A stretch of 64,000 nucleotides of DNA from Antennarius striatus. Taxonomy: Eukaryota > Chordata > Actinopteri > Lophiiformes > Antennariidae. Below are positions 11,728-29,224 of this stretch, piece by piece. The notes under the pieces are model-generated. The model made no database searches. It worked only from the letters and a program-made list of their open reading frames with translations, and was not told where the DNA came from. How positions within the stretch are numbered: the stretch's first letter is position 1; each line of letters opens with the position of its first letter. Where the stretch lies: NCBI RefSeq assembly GCF_040054535.1, contig NC_090777.1, positions 12,001,001 to 12,065,000 of the forward strand. Direction: 5' to 3'. A program made the translations under genes and the position numbers.

Positions 11728-12130
11728 ACACTTTATTGATCCCCTAGGGGAAATTACATTTGTCACTCAGGTGTTTGTTACATTTTTTTGTGTTAGTTTT
11801 TCACACTATGTATGTACAGGCCCCTGAAACAACCACAGCACACAAAGGGGCCTGTAATCATGCAGTTAGTATACAAACACAACAACAAGCTGTACATTGG
11901 GAGGCAGAGTGACGGGCAGCAGCTTCCTGGAGTGCGCCCCAATAGAGCAGCTTGTAAGGGGGACGGCACCTTGCTCAAGGGTGCCTCGGCAGTGGCTGGG
12001 AGGTGAGCTGACGCCTCCCACCGTCAGCTCACACTCCGGAGATGTTCAGGCGGGAGCGGGAATCGATCCACCGATGGCTGGGCGATCTGTCTTCAAGACC
12101 TCTGCTCTACCGCTGAGCCACTGCCGCCCC
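11728..12130 (-). mobile_element. tRNA-derived SINE, full length, on - strand
   Basis: Read on the - strand it starts GGGGCGGCAGTGGCTCAGCGG, giving a perfect A-box TGGCTCAGCGG (12110-12120). A near-perfect B-box GGATCGATTCC follows (12059-12069), then a GC-rich body, and it ends AATTTCCCCTAGGGGATCAATAAAGTG followed by an imperfect CTT microsatellite. A 5'-truncated relative on the + strand lies at 40605-40880. The shared AATTTCCC...GATCAATAAAGT-type tail suggests mobilisation by the LINE whose 3' tail also occurs near 10125. It is not a functional tRNA gene, because the acceptor stem and the rest of the cloverleaf are missing. Confidence 0.8.
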
Positions 12131-12296
12131 GGCAGTGGCTCGGCAATGTTCACTATGCTAAGACTTAGGAATTTACTGATGCATTTCACTGCTTCTTGGA
12201 GTGCGATACAATCGAAGTTATTTCTGTTAAAATTATTATGTGCTTCATTTGATTATTGTTTTAAACAATTTGTTGTTTTTGTGGTTTTTCTTTTTA

Positions 12297-13721
12297 CACT
12301 TCCTAGAATCTCTAAAATTAGGGCAGGAGCTAGAGCCTTCAGCTATCAAGCCCCCTGTTGCGGAACCATCAATCTACCTCGGCCCGGTAGGAAGACACCC
12401 TCTATTTATTAAAGAGTAGGCTTAAAACTTTCCTTTTACGAAGCTTGTATTTAGGGCAACTCAGGCTGCTCTTAGTTCTGCTGCCATAGGCCTGGACTGC
12501 TGGAGACTCTCTGCTCCTCCTCCTCTTTGACCCTCTCTCCTAATCTTCACTACTCTGAGCTCCTCTCTGCTCCTCATCCTGTCTGGTCTCCTCTCTGTTC
12601 CTCCTGCTCTTTTCTGACCTCTTGTTCTCCTAATCTCCATTCATGCCAATTACATTTTACTGACTTGACTTCTTCCCCAGAATCTCTGTGCTCTATGTCC
12701 TCACTGGTTCACCAATCTTTACATCCACTGTGGACCTGCTCCTTCCCTGCCTCCAGTATCATCCATCCATCGGCTGGGGTCCTGCTTCTGTCCTTCCTCT
12801 GTCGTCATCATGCATTTATCCATGCAGCTGTAATAGTTTGTGACATAGCTAACTAGATCATAGAGTTATCTGTTACCTGTAATAACATTTGTAATATGCA
12901 TCCATGTGTCTACCCTGATTTCCCCTCCTTCTCCCCCTTCCCAATCTCTTTCCCTCTCTCTCCCTCTTCTCTCATGTAAACTCAACTGGTGAAGGCAGGC
13001 AACCATCCTCCAGGAGTTGGGGTCTGCTCGAGGTTCCTGCCTGTTTAAAGTTTTTCCTCACCACTCTTTGCTCCTGGGGAATTCTGTTGGGTTTTTGTAA
13101 ACAGGCTTGAGAGATTGGTTTGGACCAGCTATATACAGTGCCTTGCGAAAGTATTGGCCCCCCAAAAACTTTTTGACATTTTGCCACATTTCAGGCTTCA
13201 AACTTAAAGATAACAAACTGAAAATATGTTTCAAGAATCAACAACATGTGAGACACAATCGTGAAGTGGAACCAAATTTATTCAACATTTTATATTGTGT
13301 TTGCAAATAAAAAACTGAAAAGTAGGATGTGCAAATGTGAGACCAAATGACACACAGATCACTCTGTCATTGTTGTCATTTAGGTCAATATTGGATCATT
13401 CAGAAGTCATCAGGGAACCTCTGGAGTCGGTTAGCTGAGCTGAGAGAACAGGGGGCCAATACTTCTGTACATCCTACTTTTCAGTTTTTTATTTGCAAAC
13501 AGAGCATAAAATGTTGCATGAATTTGGTTCCACGTCACGATTGTGTCTCACATGCTGATTCATGAAAAATATTTTCTGTTTATCTTTAAGTTTGAAATCT
13601 GAAAAGTAGCAAAATGTCAAAAAGTTCTTGTGGGGGGCCAATACTTTCGCAAAGCACAGTATGTAAAGTGAAATGAGAACATGTTATATGATTTGGAGCT
13701 ATATAAATAAAATTTGATTGG
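12297..13721 (+). mobile_element. Non-LTR retrotransposon 3' end, split by a MITE
   Basis: The frame at about 12300-12412 ends in RAGARAFSYQAP, the degenerate C-terminal phrase common to fish LINE ORF2 products. It is followed by a CT-rich 3' region and a familiar terminal stretch (GGTTCCTGCCTGTTTAAAG...GGGTTTTTGTAAAC). The last part (TATGTAAAGTGAAATGAGAACATG...GAGCTATATAAATAAA) resumes only after the MITE at 13136-13659. The 5' part of the element is missing. Confidence 0.65.
13136..13659. mobile_element. 524-bp Tc1/mariner-type MITE nested in a LINE tail
   Basis: It starts CAGTGCCTTGCGAAAGTATT and ends with the imperfect reverse complement AATACTTTCGCAAAGCACAG. Flanking TA dinucleotides lie at 13134-13135 and 13660-13661. 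Long inverted arms (ACTTTTTGACATTTTGCCAC versus GCAAAATGTCAAAAAGTTC) make most of the element palindromic. No transposase is encoded. TA duplication plus this terminus is typical of Tc1/mariner non-autonomous elements. Confidence 0.85.
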
Positions 13722-13806
13722 ATTCCTTCTGTTGCACACTTGGACGTAAATAAACGCACTTCCAGGCGTGCATGAGTATTTAGGTTCTTTTGCTTGAAAA
13801 AATGCT

Positions 13807-14091
13807 GAAACACAGACACAAGCACATCAGCCTCTTCTCTGTGTGCCGCAGGCTGTCAATATACACAATATGGAATAGCTGATCACCCCGCAAAATACTT
13901 GAAACATTCCCCATATTCTGTACATTCATGCCAGTTGTATTTTGGTCAGAAGGGAACACATTCATACGCAAATTATACATCCACATCCTTACTTTAATGT
14001 ACTTTTGCCTACCTGAAACACACAGACACAATCACATCAGCCTCTTCTCTGTGCGCCGCAGGCTGTCCATATACACAATATGGAATAGCTG
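13807..14091 (+). repeat. Pair of direct repeats, about 75 bp, 210 bp apart
   Basis: GAAACACAGACACAAGCACATCAGCC...GGAATAGCTG at 13807-13881 recurs with a few mismatches and a 2-bp insertion at 14015-14091. The intervening DNA is not obviously repeated, so this is either a decayed tandem duplication or two halves of one element. Confidence 0.8.
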
Positions 14092-14194
14092 CCCGCGCCT
14101 TCCTAAGGACCCCTAAGGCCACCTGGCTGCCCAAATTGCCTGTGTGAACTCTGCTCATTGTACCCATGCATTCATTACTAAAATACTAAATTTG

Positions 14195-14570
14195 GACAGG
14201 CAGGGGTCAGGTATCAGGTAATCAGTCTTACAGGCAGATGAATCAGACAGACGACAAGCAAACAGGCAGAATCCAGTAATCAGGCAGGGTCATACACATG
14301 AGGCAATCCTAAAGCAGGCAGACAGATACGACAATGGGTAGGCAGCAGGCAGGGTCTGGGAAAACAGGCAGAGTCAAGACACACACAATCAAAATGACAG
14401 GCAGGATACTAAAGCTGGAAGGTCAGCGCAAACTCTAAACAATCTGGCAGAGAGCAGAGGGCTGAGCTGGTATATGAAGAGTGGTGGCCGATTAGGGGAG
14501 TGACCGCAGGTGAGCGAAGGGAAGGCAGGTGCAGGGAATGAACTGACTGCAAATGGGACCGGATCTGAAA
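14195..14570 (+). repeat. CAGGCAG-rich dispersed repeat
   Basis: CAGGCAG, CAGGCAGA and close variants recur about ten times, interspersed with GGTCAGG/AATCAGG phrases, followed by a purine-rich tail. The composition is similar to a repeat common in teleost genomes (from memory). No stable unit length and no ORF of interest. Confidence 0.5.
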
Positions 14571-14644
14571 TGACATGACCTGTTAGTGACAGGAAAACAA
14601 ACAGGATAATAATTCTGGGGATTGGTAACGTCTTTAGACTCATT

Positions 14645-16036
14645 GTGCATATAACAATGTCAGCCAGTAGTGTAGGTCGAATAAATTGTTGAATTTGAGC
14701 AGTGCTGTGCTTCAGTGTTCACATAAAACGAAAATTGACAGTTTACTTTGACAAGAAATAGTCAAAATTCCTTGTCAAAGTGCTGAAGTGTCCCTAATTT
14801 TTTCAAGGTTTGGACCATTGCCAGGGGAGGCTTTTGCCTCACAGTCAAAAAGTAGATAAAGGACAAAGCTTTAGCATTTATTATAAAATTTATCTACTTG
14901 TGATTTGCTGTGTTGCTGAATGTTATTTTTTCTCACTAGTCTGATAGAATAGTCCCGTCTGACTGTTAGGTTTGATTCTAAAAAGATGAATTACAAATAT
15001 GTACAAAAATTAGAAAGTTAAAATGTCAGATGATATAAATGGGAAAATATCTGCAATAAATCCATTTTTCAATACGTACTTTAAACCTGATCTCATTCTA
15101 TATGTTAGAGATAACTTAAAACTCTACCCTATTGTATGAGGCAAGTGACAGAAGTGCTGTGAAAACCACGTCAAACTACAGTGGGTGGTAAGCAGCAACA
15201 AGAGAGGCAACCCCAGGAAGTCTTATCAAGCCTTGGAACACAATTATCACTCATCCATGTTTAATATCTCATTCATTGGCTCCATTCTGAAAGACAGAGG
15301 CGTACCAGCATTGCAATTATTATCACAGCTTGTGTCCAAAATACAAGAATCTGATCTTGCTTCCAAAAAATAGAAAGACAAAAGTTAGGTGTACTTTATC
15401 TAATTTTTTTTTGATTGATTAGTGTATTGGTTTGGGTAAAGGATGAAATGACACATGAAGTGAACATGAGCATCAGTTTGAAACCAACATTCTATTTTGT
15501 ATATTTTGTACAAGAAATACTGCAGGTCTCCTCTGCTAATCACCCAACTATGATAGAAAATGAGAGTGGAAGTAACGTCAGACTGAGGGAAGTGTCAACC
15601 ATGTCGCATTGAGCACGTAATGAATGCTTGGCACAGCCTAGTAATACATCTGGTGTTGGAATGGTCTAATAGCAAAATCAGAGTGACAGTCTCAGTTGAA
15701 CTATAAATGTACCTGCAAAATGGAAGCAACCTGTTTGAGAACATTTATATAGAGATGACTAAATTTCACTTCAGTTTATGAGGTGGCTCTCATTGCTAAA
15801 ACAGGGACAAAGACATGAACCCTCAGTGACAACAAATATGTGAACACACCCATTAATGTTGGGGGAAATCTGTTCACAGAGGACCCTGGGTCTCCGTGGT
15901 GTCCATGCACTCCAGTTTGCCTTACAACTCGTTAAAAGAATTTAAATATTTTTTATAATATATAATTTAAATATTTTTTAAGGGGTTGTTCCCCAAATCA
16001 CTTATGTGTCAAGAATTCTCACAAGGTTTTGTTTCA
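14645..16036. other. Intergenic DNA, no gene recognised
   Basis: AT-rich and apparently unique. A 17-base AATTTAAATATTTTTTA direct repeat occurs twice near 15939-15980. No exon with support. Confidence 0.5.
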
Positions 16037-16288
16037 TCAGTTTATTATCAACTTAACCCTAAATAATAGACTTTTCATCCAAGGCTTTGGACCTGAATGA
16101 ATATTGTTTTCTCTGCTTGTTATTGGATTCAGATCATTGAGCAAATTTTCATCAAATTGAAGTTTTCCTGATAAAACCCTGAAGACGTGAGGGCCTAAGT
16201 CCCCATGAGAAAAATTAATATGTGCGTCTGCAGAGCTGGATGGCTTTGGTGAAGCACCACTCTGAATCAAGTACAAAACAACAAGCAT
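16037..16288 (-). CDS. Unrecognised 83-aa ORF with hydrophobic N-terminus
   Basis: From the ATG at 16288 the frame starts MLVVLYLIQSGASPKP, a short hydrophobic segment followed by small residues as in a signal peptide. It continues polar (HINFSHGDLGPHVFRV) and stops inside an AATAAACTGA sequence, so a poly-A-signal-like hexamer overlaps the stop. Four upstream codon triplets remain open to a TTG. The match to any known secreted precursor is nil by my reading. It may be chance, or one exon of a small secreted protein. Confidence 0.15.
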   Translation of the reverse strand: MLVVLYLIQSGASPKPSSSADAHINFSHGDLGPHVFRVLSGKLQFDENLLNDLNPITSRENNIHSGPKPWMKSLLFRVKLIIN

Positions 16289-16663
16289 GGATAAAAATAG
16301 AGTGATGGACAAGAGATAATTGCCACTGGTGTTAAAACCTTATTTTTCTCAAACATAAAGAAAAGCTGGTTTAGACTGTTGACTGCATGCAGTTATCTGT
16401 CAACAGATGATGTTTCTGATGCAGAGGGGAGCATCTATAGGGGAAGATGTTAAAGTATTGACAAAGTAATCTCTGCTGGTGACCTTATCACTGGAACAAC
16501 ATTAGTCACTCAGGTTGCACTAATTAAAGGCATCAGAAGGAGATGCTCTTTAAACCAATCTGTAGACATGAATCATCAAAAAGGTGGGCTTTTGCCCAGT
16601 TAGCACATTGTTTTCATAATTACTTTTTTTGTTAAGGTTTTTGCAGCTAAATACTAATGTAAG

Positions 16664-16960
16664 GGGCAGCACAGTGGAGCAGTGGGTAGCACTGTTGCCT
16701 CACAGCAGGAATGTCCTTGCTTTGGTTCCACGTCGGGCTGCTTTTTGTGTGTCGTCCCCGCGTCTGTGTGGGTTCCCTCTGGGTGCTCCGGCTTCCTCCC
16801 ATCAATAAAAACATTCATGTAACTGATTTGCTCACCATAAATTGACCGTATATGCAAATGGGTGCGTGAGTGGGTGTTTGTCTCTCTATATGGCCCTGTC
16901 ACCTGGGATAGGCTCCAACGTAAACCTGTGACCTGCATTCGGCTGAAGATGAAACGATTA
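16664..16960 (+). mobile_element. Diverged tRNA-headed SINE-like element
   Basis: It starts GGGGCAGCACAGTGGAGCAGTGGGTAGCACTGTTGCCTCACAG. It shares the body phrase CGTCTGTGTGGGTTCCCTCTGGGTGCTCCGGCTTCCTCCC and the tail CACCTGGGATAGGCTCCAACG with the copy at 8393. The B-box is decayed (TTTGGTTCCACGTC). Confidence 0.75.
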
Positions 16961-19900
16961 CTGATTGTCTCAGCTTCAAGACAATGAATGAGTTTATTTT
17001 GTTAAACAGCCTTGTGTACATAAATATGCCAGTTAAAGGGTGTTTTTGCATGTGCATACTTTGCAGCTCAATCCCATAATCAGGTAGCTTTGAATTCCAC
17101 ACCCGTGTACATATTTGATCTTAATTTGCTTGCAACCACCAGAATAACAAGTGCATGGCATTAAATTCCAAGTGCTCTACTTTTCTATTTATGTGCTAAG
17201 GTCCAACTGAACTGCATAAATTAAACAAACAGCAAATCAAGTTTCTTTACAAATTGATCCAGTGGTATATGTCTGATGAAAGATAATTAAAAAACAAATT
17301 TAAGACAAGCCTAAAGGAAACCAATACTTCAATTCATTTTTGAATGTAGAAGTATTGTAGAAGTTTTATAAAACATTCAGAAAAGTAGCGTAAATCAGTC
17401 ATTATGAAATGGAAAAAAAAAGATTATTCCAGTTATACGGTGCACACTGTAGAATTTGCAACACTGGCAGTATACTCCTAACTTACCTTAGCTTGACACC
17501 ACACAGGGGATTTGCATTACTCAGGTTCTATTTGAAGAGAAGATACTTGATTTATTCATCTATTTTTTTGGCCAGTTGTTTCACCCAGAGCACACCTCAG
17601 CAATGCCACTCCAGAGGGATTCACTCACATAAATAAAAGATCACCTAAAACAAACAAAAACCCATCCTTGCACGACCAGGCAGTTTCTCTAACATTTCAT
17701 ACCAGAGACTGTTGACAGAAATACTCACCTGGACATCTAAGCCACTATGTGTTTATTGCAGTTGTTGTTTGTCAAAGCAGGAAGTAGGGCCACTTTCTCC
17801 TCATTTACAGCAAGGAGGCAGGGAAATAATTGACGGCCAATAAAAAACTGAAAATTGATGATCCGAATTATGTTTATATGCTTTTTCAAAATTGACAGAT
17901 GCAAATTATGTGACCTCAATAAATCCAGCAGGATAAGTAATCAACTTCTGCTTCTTGCAAATGCAGAGGAGAGAGGGGACTCGTACAAAAGCTTTTGTTT
18001 AATGTGTTTTTAGGGCTACTTATGCTACAAAAGATGAAAATAAGTACAAAAGCCTTGAATGTGGCCTCACTGAGCAAGACGAGATGGGTGCAGCAGCAGG
18101 AGGGTATGTGAACACTAAAACAGACTTAAGATAATCAAACTTGCCTGCCTAAAACCTGCCTAATGCACTCTTCATCAGAGGCTGACGAAATTTCCCAGAA
18201 TTCCTTGTAACAACTTTCAAGTTTAGTTGTGTCATGTGTGTGATTAGCAATAATGACTTGTACCCAGAGGATGTGACTGAAGTGGAAGCTGTTCCAGCTG
18301 AGGTTTTATTATTTTGTAAAGTTATAATCGGCAGTGCAGGACCTCTGTGAACATCTGTTACAAGCCAAACAAGCTCACACAATTCCAGAATGATTGTGCT
18401 ACATTTTTGCAAGTTGTCTGATTCAGAGAACAGCAACTGCAGCACAACTTCCTGACAAAGCTGATTCTGATGAAGGTTTCAGAACACACAACAGATAGCA
18501 GCTCACTGCATGCTGCTCTCTGTCCACTGAATGCACCCAGAATAAGTATTTAAGCATCAGAACTGAACTGCTGTGTTGACTTGCCTCTCCCATACCCCAA
18601 TGTAAGCAGTCACCTGTGAGATGTAATGGACTAAGGGTCTGTCCAACCTGATTTGCTGCTAATATCTTGGTACCAGATACCACAGCACACCTTTACAGGT
18701 CTAAATGAAAACAGACTGATGTCATGTGTGTAGTTAAAATGTTCTCCTGAATGTCTTTAGTTTTATTTAGCTGAACATGATTAGTACAGATTACAGATTT
18801 TTCAAATTTCATGTTATTGAAATGTGCTAAAATGTTTTGATTTGTGGTTTACTGAAGGTTTCACAAAAGGAAAAAGTTGGGCTGGAAATTGGAGAGAGGA
18901 GATACAGAGAAAGGCAATATGAGGACACACTCCTACCATTACGTTTAAAAAGTTATCCGAAAGAGAGTTAGACACCAACATGATTGGAGCATTGTTTCTG
19001 AATGACTTGTTGAAATATGCACAGATAAGTCGCAATCAGTGCTCAAGGTCTCCCTGTTGGAAAGGTTGCATTCAAGCTATTCACTTCTCATTTTGATGAT
19101 TTATGATTTGTGGCTTTTAGACGTTTAAGGAAAATCATCTCTTGCTGATATTTTTGCCTTATCTTGATCTGCTTTTCAAAGCCATAAAGATTTGAATAAG
19201 TGAAGTTGCATACGTGCCTTTCTGAGCCTCTTATACCGTCTTCAACCTGTGGAAAAAGCACAGACAACAAGAACTCTAGATGTTTATATCACCAAAACGC
19301 TCAACATCACAAATAACTTTATTGTCAGTCATTGTGGAGGAGCCTTGATGCCTGGAGTCAGCCTCGTATCACCTCCACTTCTACTGAGGACGAGGAAATG
19401 AGATGAGCTTCATTATGTTTATCGTCACTCCAGCTGGTTGGCACCCATTCTAGGTGCATAACTGGAAATAAGAGCATTTATAAATATTATTATTTTTCAT
19501 GTTTCAGTGGAGCAAGAGGTGGGGGTGTCAGGAGGTAACAAAATAATATTACGACTGCACTCAGGTATCCTCCTACCATTGGCTCAATAAAACAAATCTA
19601 TCATGTCACCATGTTGTTAAAAAAACATTATAATGCTAACTAAAGCTGCAAACAATGAAGAGCAGTGAATATAGAGCATTCACAAGACAATACAAGGAAG
19701 ATTTCACACAAGGTACAGTATTTATTATTTCTGATTTAGTTTCAGTCACACAATAATGTAAATAATTGATTAGTAGGTGATTAGCATGCACTTGTCATAG
19801 CAGGGACAGAAAGCAATGGTGCAGGCCTTACTAATGACATTAATGATCGCTCTATTCTATCACAGTAACTGCCTTAAAGCAGAGACCACTCCCTTTGAAG

Positions 19901-20400
19901 GATAACCAAATTACTCGCAGTGGCGCAACAAGGCTGTCCCATTTCGAAGGCTCCTTCAAATGTGAGCCAGTTGCAGCCTCATTTTCTGTGACCATGAAGG
20001 ATCTCATGAAGGCCACTCCTTTGTAAGATGAGGCCCCTGAAATGAGACATAGTTTGCACCACTAGAAGATTTCGCAGCGTGACAGAGAGCTATTACACAC
20101 CATACAGAACCCTGAGCCAAAGGCTCATATTCATTCTCTGATAAGGCAAGTTTTATGTGGCATTGAGGGAAGCTTTACCCATCTGACACAGTTGGTCCTT
20201 TAGCTAATGATGCCACACAAGTAAGGTGAACCAAGGTTTTCTGTGAAGAGCTGATGGCCCTCAGGTGCATGTTTGCTGCAGCAGCAGATGTCCGAACCCC
20301 ACTAGATGCAAAATCACAGCACCAACAAAATTAGCTCAATTTTGGCCATAATTTCACATTTGAGATATTATTAGTTGTTTCCAGTTTTATTTTAACTTCA
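16961..20400. other. Intergenic DNA, no gene recognised
   Basis: No exon, RNA gene or clear repeat unit could be supported. ORFs are at most about 100 codons, overlap on both strands and show no domain. Confidence 0.5.
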
Positions 20401-20703
20401 TGTCCTTCTTATACCCCCCCTCCTGTGACTGTTGATTAGTTTCACCTGCCACCACTGGTCTGTCCGCCCTTGTGTGTTAAGTCAGTGTCTCCCCGCCATT
20501 CTTTGCAAGTTCGTCTTAGTCTTTCTGTTTCTAATGTTCTGGGGTTTTTTTTTCCAATGGTCCTTCATTGCACATTTTGCCTCCACTTTTTACTCTTTCA
20601 TGAACCTAGCTTGCTTCTACCATTACATCCCTGCCAACAACAGTTGGAAGATTTGATTTTGATAATACTTTGTTTATGCCAAGGATGAGTTGAGTTTAAT
20701 TTG

Positions 20704-20806
<103 letters not shown>

Positions 20807-21149
20807 ACATTACTTAGACACGGACAAATCATGATATTCTATAGACATGTTCATCAGAACCAGGTTTCAGGATCTGTGAGAAATACTTATGGGAGCAGTA
20901 CATACAACCTTCCTGTCCATTTGTAAGTAATTATTATGTAAATTAATTCATTTTCATAAGAACAGGAATAATTCTTTTAATCATTGCTGATACACTGCTG
21001 ATACAAAACTGTAGGGAGATTTTATTTTGATCTAACCTGGAAACCACCCTCCAATAGTTTAAGATTTGGTAACATTGGCGATAGGATGGGATTTGAACTC
21101 AGAGTGTTTTCTAATTTGGATTTCCTGACTCATCCTTACCTTGCTATAA

Positions 21150-21257
21150 ACTGGTGCCCTGTTCAGAGTGTAAGTCTCACGTATTATCAGCTGACTACGG
21201 CTATAAACACCCAGTTGTGACCCTATGAAGGATACATGGATGGAAAATAGATAGATG
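21150..21257 (+). mobile_element. 3' fragment of the SINE-like family
   Basis: The order ATAAACTGGTGCCCTGTTCAGAGTGTA, then ATCAGCTGACTACGGCTATAAACACCCAG, then GACCCTATGAAGGATACATGG follows the 3' half of the 8393 element (GTGCACTGG..., CAGCTG.GATAGGCTC, GACCCGCTACGGTGGATGAAG) with heavy divergence. Confidence 0.5.
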
Positions 21258-22084
21258 CCCCACACTTTAGATATTTCTACCCTGCCTGCTTGGTTTTTGA
21301 CCATTGTCTGTATCTGTCTTTAGTTATTTTTTAATTTTTTTTAATTTTTATTATTAAATCAGTGCTCTACAAAAGCTCTGCCTTCAGTGTCTGCATCCAG
21401 GTCCTCTAATTCCTTGTTGCCTTGTAACACAATAGACACGCGGCCTGACAGCAGTTTTCCCATAAAGACGTCTGCACAACAAGGGTGCCAGCCTGGTGAA
21501 ATGTTACCTGTAATAATGTCATTGATGGATCACCATCTGGAAAAAAACTCACATATGGCTTGCTGGGAAACACAGTGGGATGAGTAAGGAGGGATCAGAG
21601 GCTAATGGCCAAAGAAGTCAGCCAGGCACACTGTGCCCTGTCACGTTGCCTTGTGATGGATTATGGAGCCGTTTCTAACATGCTAGAAGCAGCCAAGGAT
21701 GTTCAGGATGCTGGTGTCACCATATGGACCACTCACTGTGGCTGAGACAAATGACTCTTAATAATTGTGGAAATTCCTCCTCAATCACTTGACATTTTAG
21801 AGATGTGTTGTTAATTCCAACCTGTCCCCAACTAATTACATATGCAACAATCCTGCAGTTTCAATTTACATTTGGAAGAAATGTTCAGTGCAAAAGTAAG
21901 AAAGAGTGATGTTCATGTGGCAATGCTTAGGTTACAGATTCCTGATTATTTCAAAGATTTATCATTGTGCGGTTTCTGCTATTGTGTGTTTATTTGCAGT
22001 CACTGTTTACTTCTGACACTACATCTCCACTGTCAGAGGTTGTTAGGTCTGCAACAACGTCCAAGTAAAGGCAATGAATATAAA

Positions 22085-22315
22085 TTCATTCATTTTCTGC
22101 AACTACTATAGAAAATTAGTCACCAAATCACCTCTACTACATGTTTTTGTGGTGGGACGAAGCCGGATAACATGAAGGGAACTGACACGGACACAAGAAG
22201 AACCTGCAAACCACACAGGATCTCCCAGATCCTCAGGCAGATTTGAACCCAAGAACCTTTATGGTGTGAGACAACAGCCCCCATCCGTTGTGTGACTGTG
22301 TAGCCATAACAACAC
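22085..22315 (-). mobile_element. Diverged SINE-like element on - strand
   Basis: On the - strand it reads GGGGGCTGTTGTCTCACACCATAAAGGTTCTTGGGTTCAAATCTGCC (B-box-like GGTTCAAATC), then a GATCCTGTGTGGTTTGCAGGTTC body, matching the plan of the 8393 family at low identity. Confidence 0.6.
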
Positions 22316-22319
22316 ATAC

Positions 22320-27975
<5,656 letters not shown>

Positions 27976-28267
27976 CATCAACCTGTTTGAAAGACCTTTT
28001 TAAAAAATATATTTTATTTACATATGAAGTATATTTAACATAGTGAAAAATTGTTTGAATTCACTTAGTTTTATAAGGACACTGTGTATGACATTATTTG
28101 ATTTAGACCCAGATATTCCTTTTATATTGACTTATTGATTGATTTTACTCTGTACTAGTCAGTGAGAACAGAAGAAGCCTCTTGGATGACAGGTGAATGT
28201 CTTCAACCAAACTGATGCAAGTCCAGTTTATCCTTTTTTGCTCTTCTTGACTTTTATATTGAGTATA

Positions 28268-28631
28268 CAGTAATCCCTCGTTACTCACGGTTAATGCGGT
28301 CCAGGAACCACCCGCAACAACAAAATTCCGCGATATGGTGACAAACTATTTATTTTATTATTTACGGTAATTTAAACATTTATGAAACCTACCCTTACTG
28401 ATATTAAACCAACTTCTATCTCTATTAACTTTTCCCACACTCTCGTAGACTGTTTAAAGCACTTTTGTGTCTCATGGAAGTGCGCTGCATTTCGAGACTC
28501 ATTGAACGCAGTGCACTTCCGGATGCTGTCAGCTAATAGAATGCACTTACGATTTCACGTGACAAACTACCAAAAATCAGTGATTTTGTGAAGCCGTGCG
28601 TGTTTATGCGCGAATGCGCGAGGGATTACTG
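28268..28631. mobile_element. 364-bp MITE with CAGTAATCCCTCG termini
   Basis: The termini CAGTAATCCCTCG and CGAGGGATTACTG are perfect inverted repeats of 13 bases, flanked by TA on both sides (28266-28267 and 28632-28633). The interior has no transposase frame. The terminus and TA duplication resemble pogo/Tigger-type Tc1/mariner superfamily elements. Confidence 0.85.
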
Positions 28632-29224
28632 TACTTATTGAATATTGTTTAAGTTGAATGTGCTTTTTTGTATAATTCGATGGTCAGTTTATAATGTTAG
28701 CTCTGTATGGAGTGACTGCGGGCTGTGGGAGAAAATGCAAGCTCAAAGCAGAATACTTCAGACACAGAACCTTCCTGCGATAACTTTTTAATCTGTTCAT
28801 CTGAAATGAAGAGCGACACAATGTGAGGAAATTAAGTTGTACATTTTTATCTATTTTTAATGGAATAGAATTAACTTGTTTCAATCAATATTTTACAACA
28901 GGTAGCATTTATAAGGAGTTGGAAAAATTTACACAGTGATCAATTTATTATTGTATAATATTTTGTAGAATATTATTGTAGAATATTATTATTGTTATTA
29001 AAGCTGTGGCTCAATGTTTAAGTAAGAAAATGAGGAGTGGGTTGAGGGTATGTTAGATAATATCTTGGTGGAACAGTGATGGGAGGACACTGAAGAGAAT
29101 CCAGGTGACTGGGCTGAGCAGGACAGCAGGAAACAGGCTACACACACATCGTAACACTGCTTTCATACATACAGTCATACATACATTTCATTCATACTCA
29201 CAACACTGCTCATGCAGCCTGTCT

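Noticed and set aside
12059..12130. tRNA gene on the - strand (good A and B boxes)
   Set aside because: No acceptor-stem pairing and it continues into a SINE body; a related body lies at 40605. It is a SINE head.
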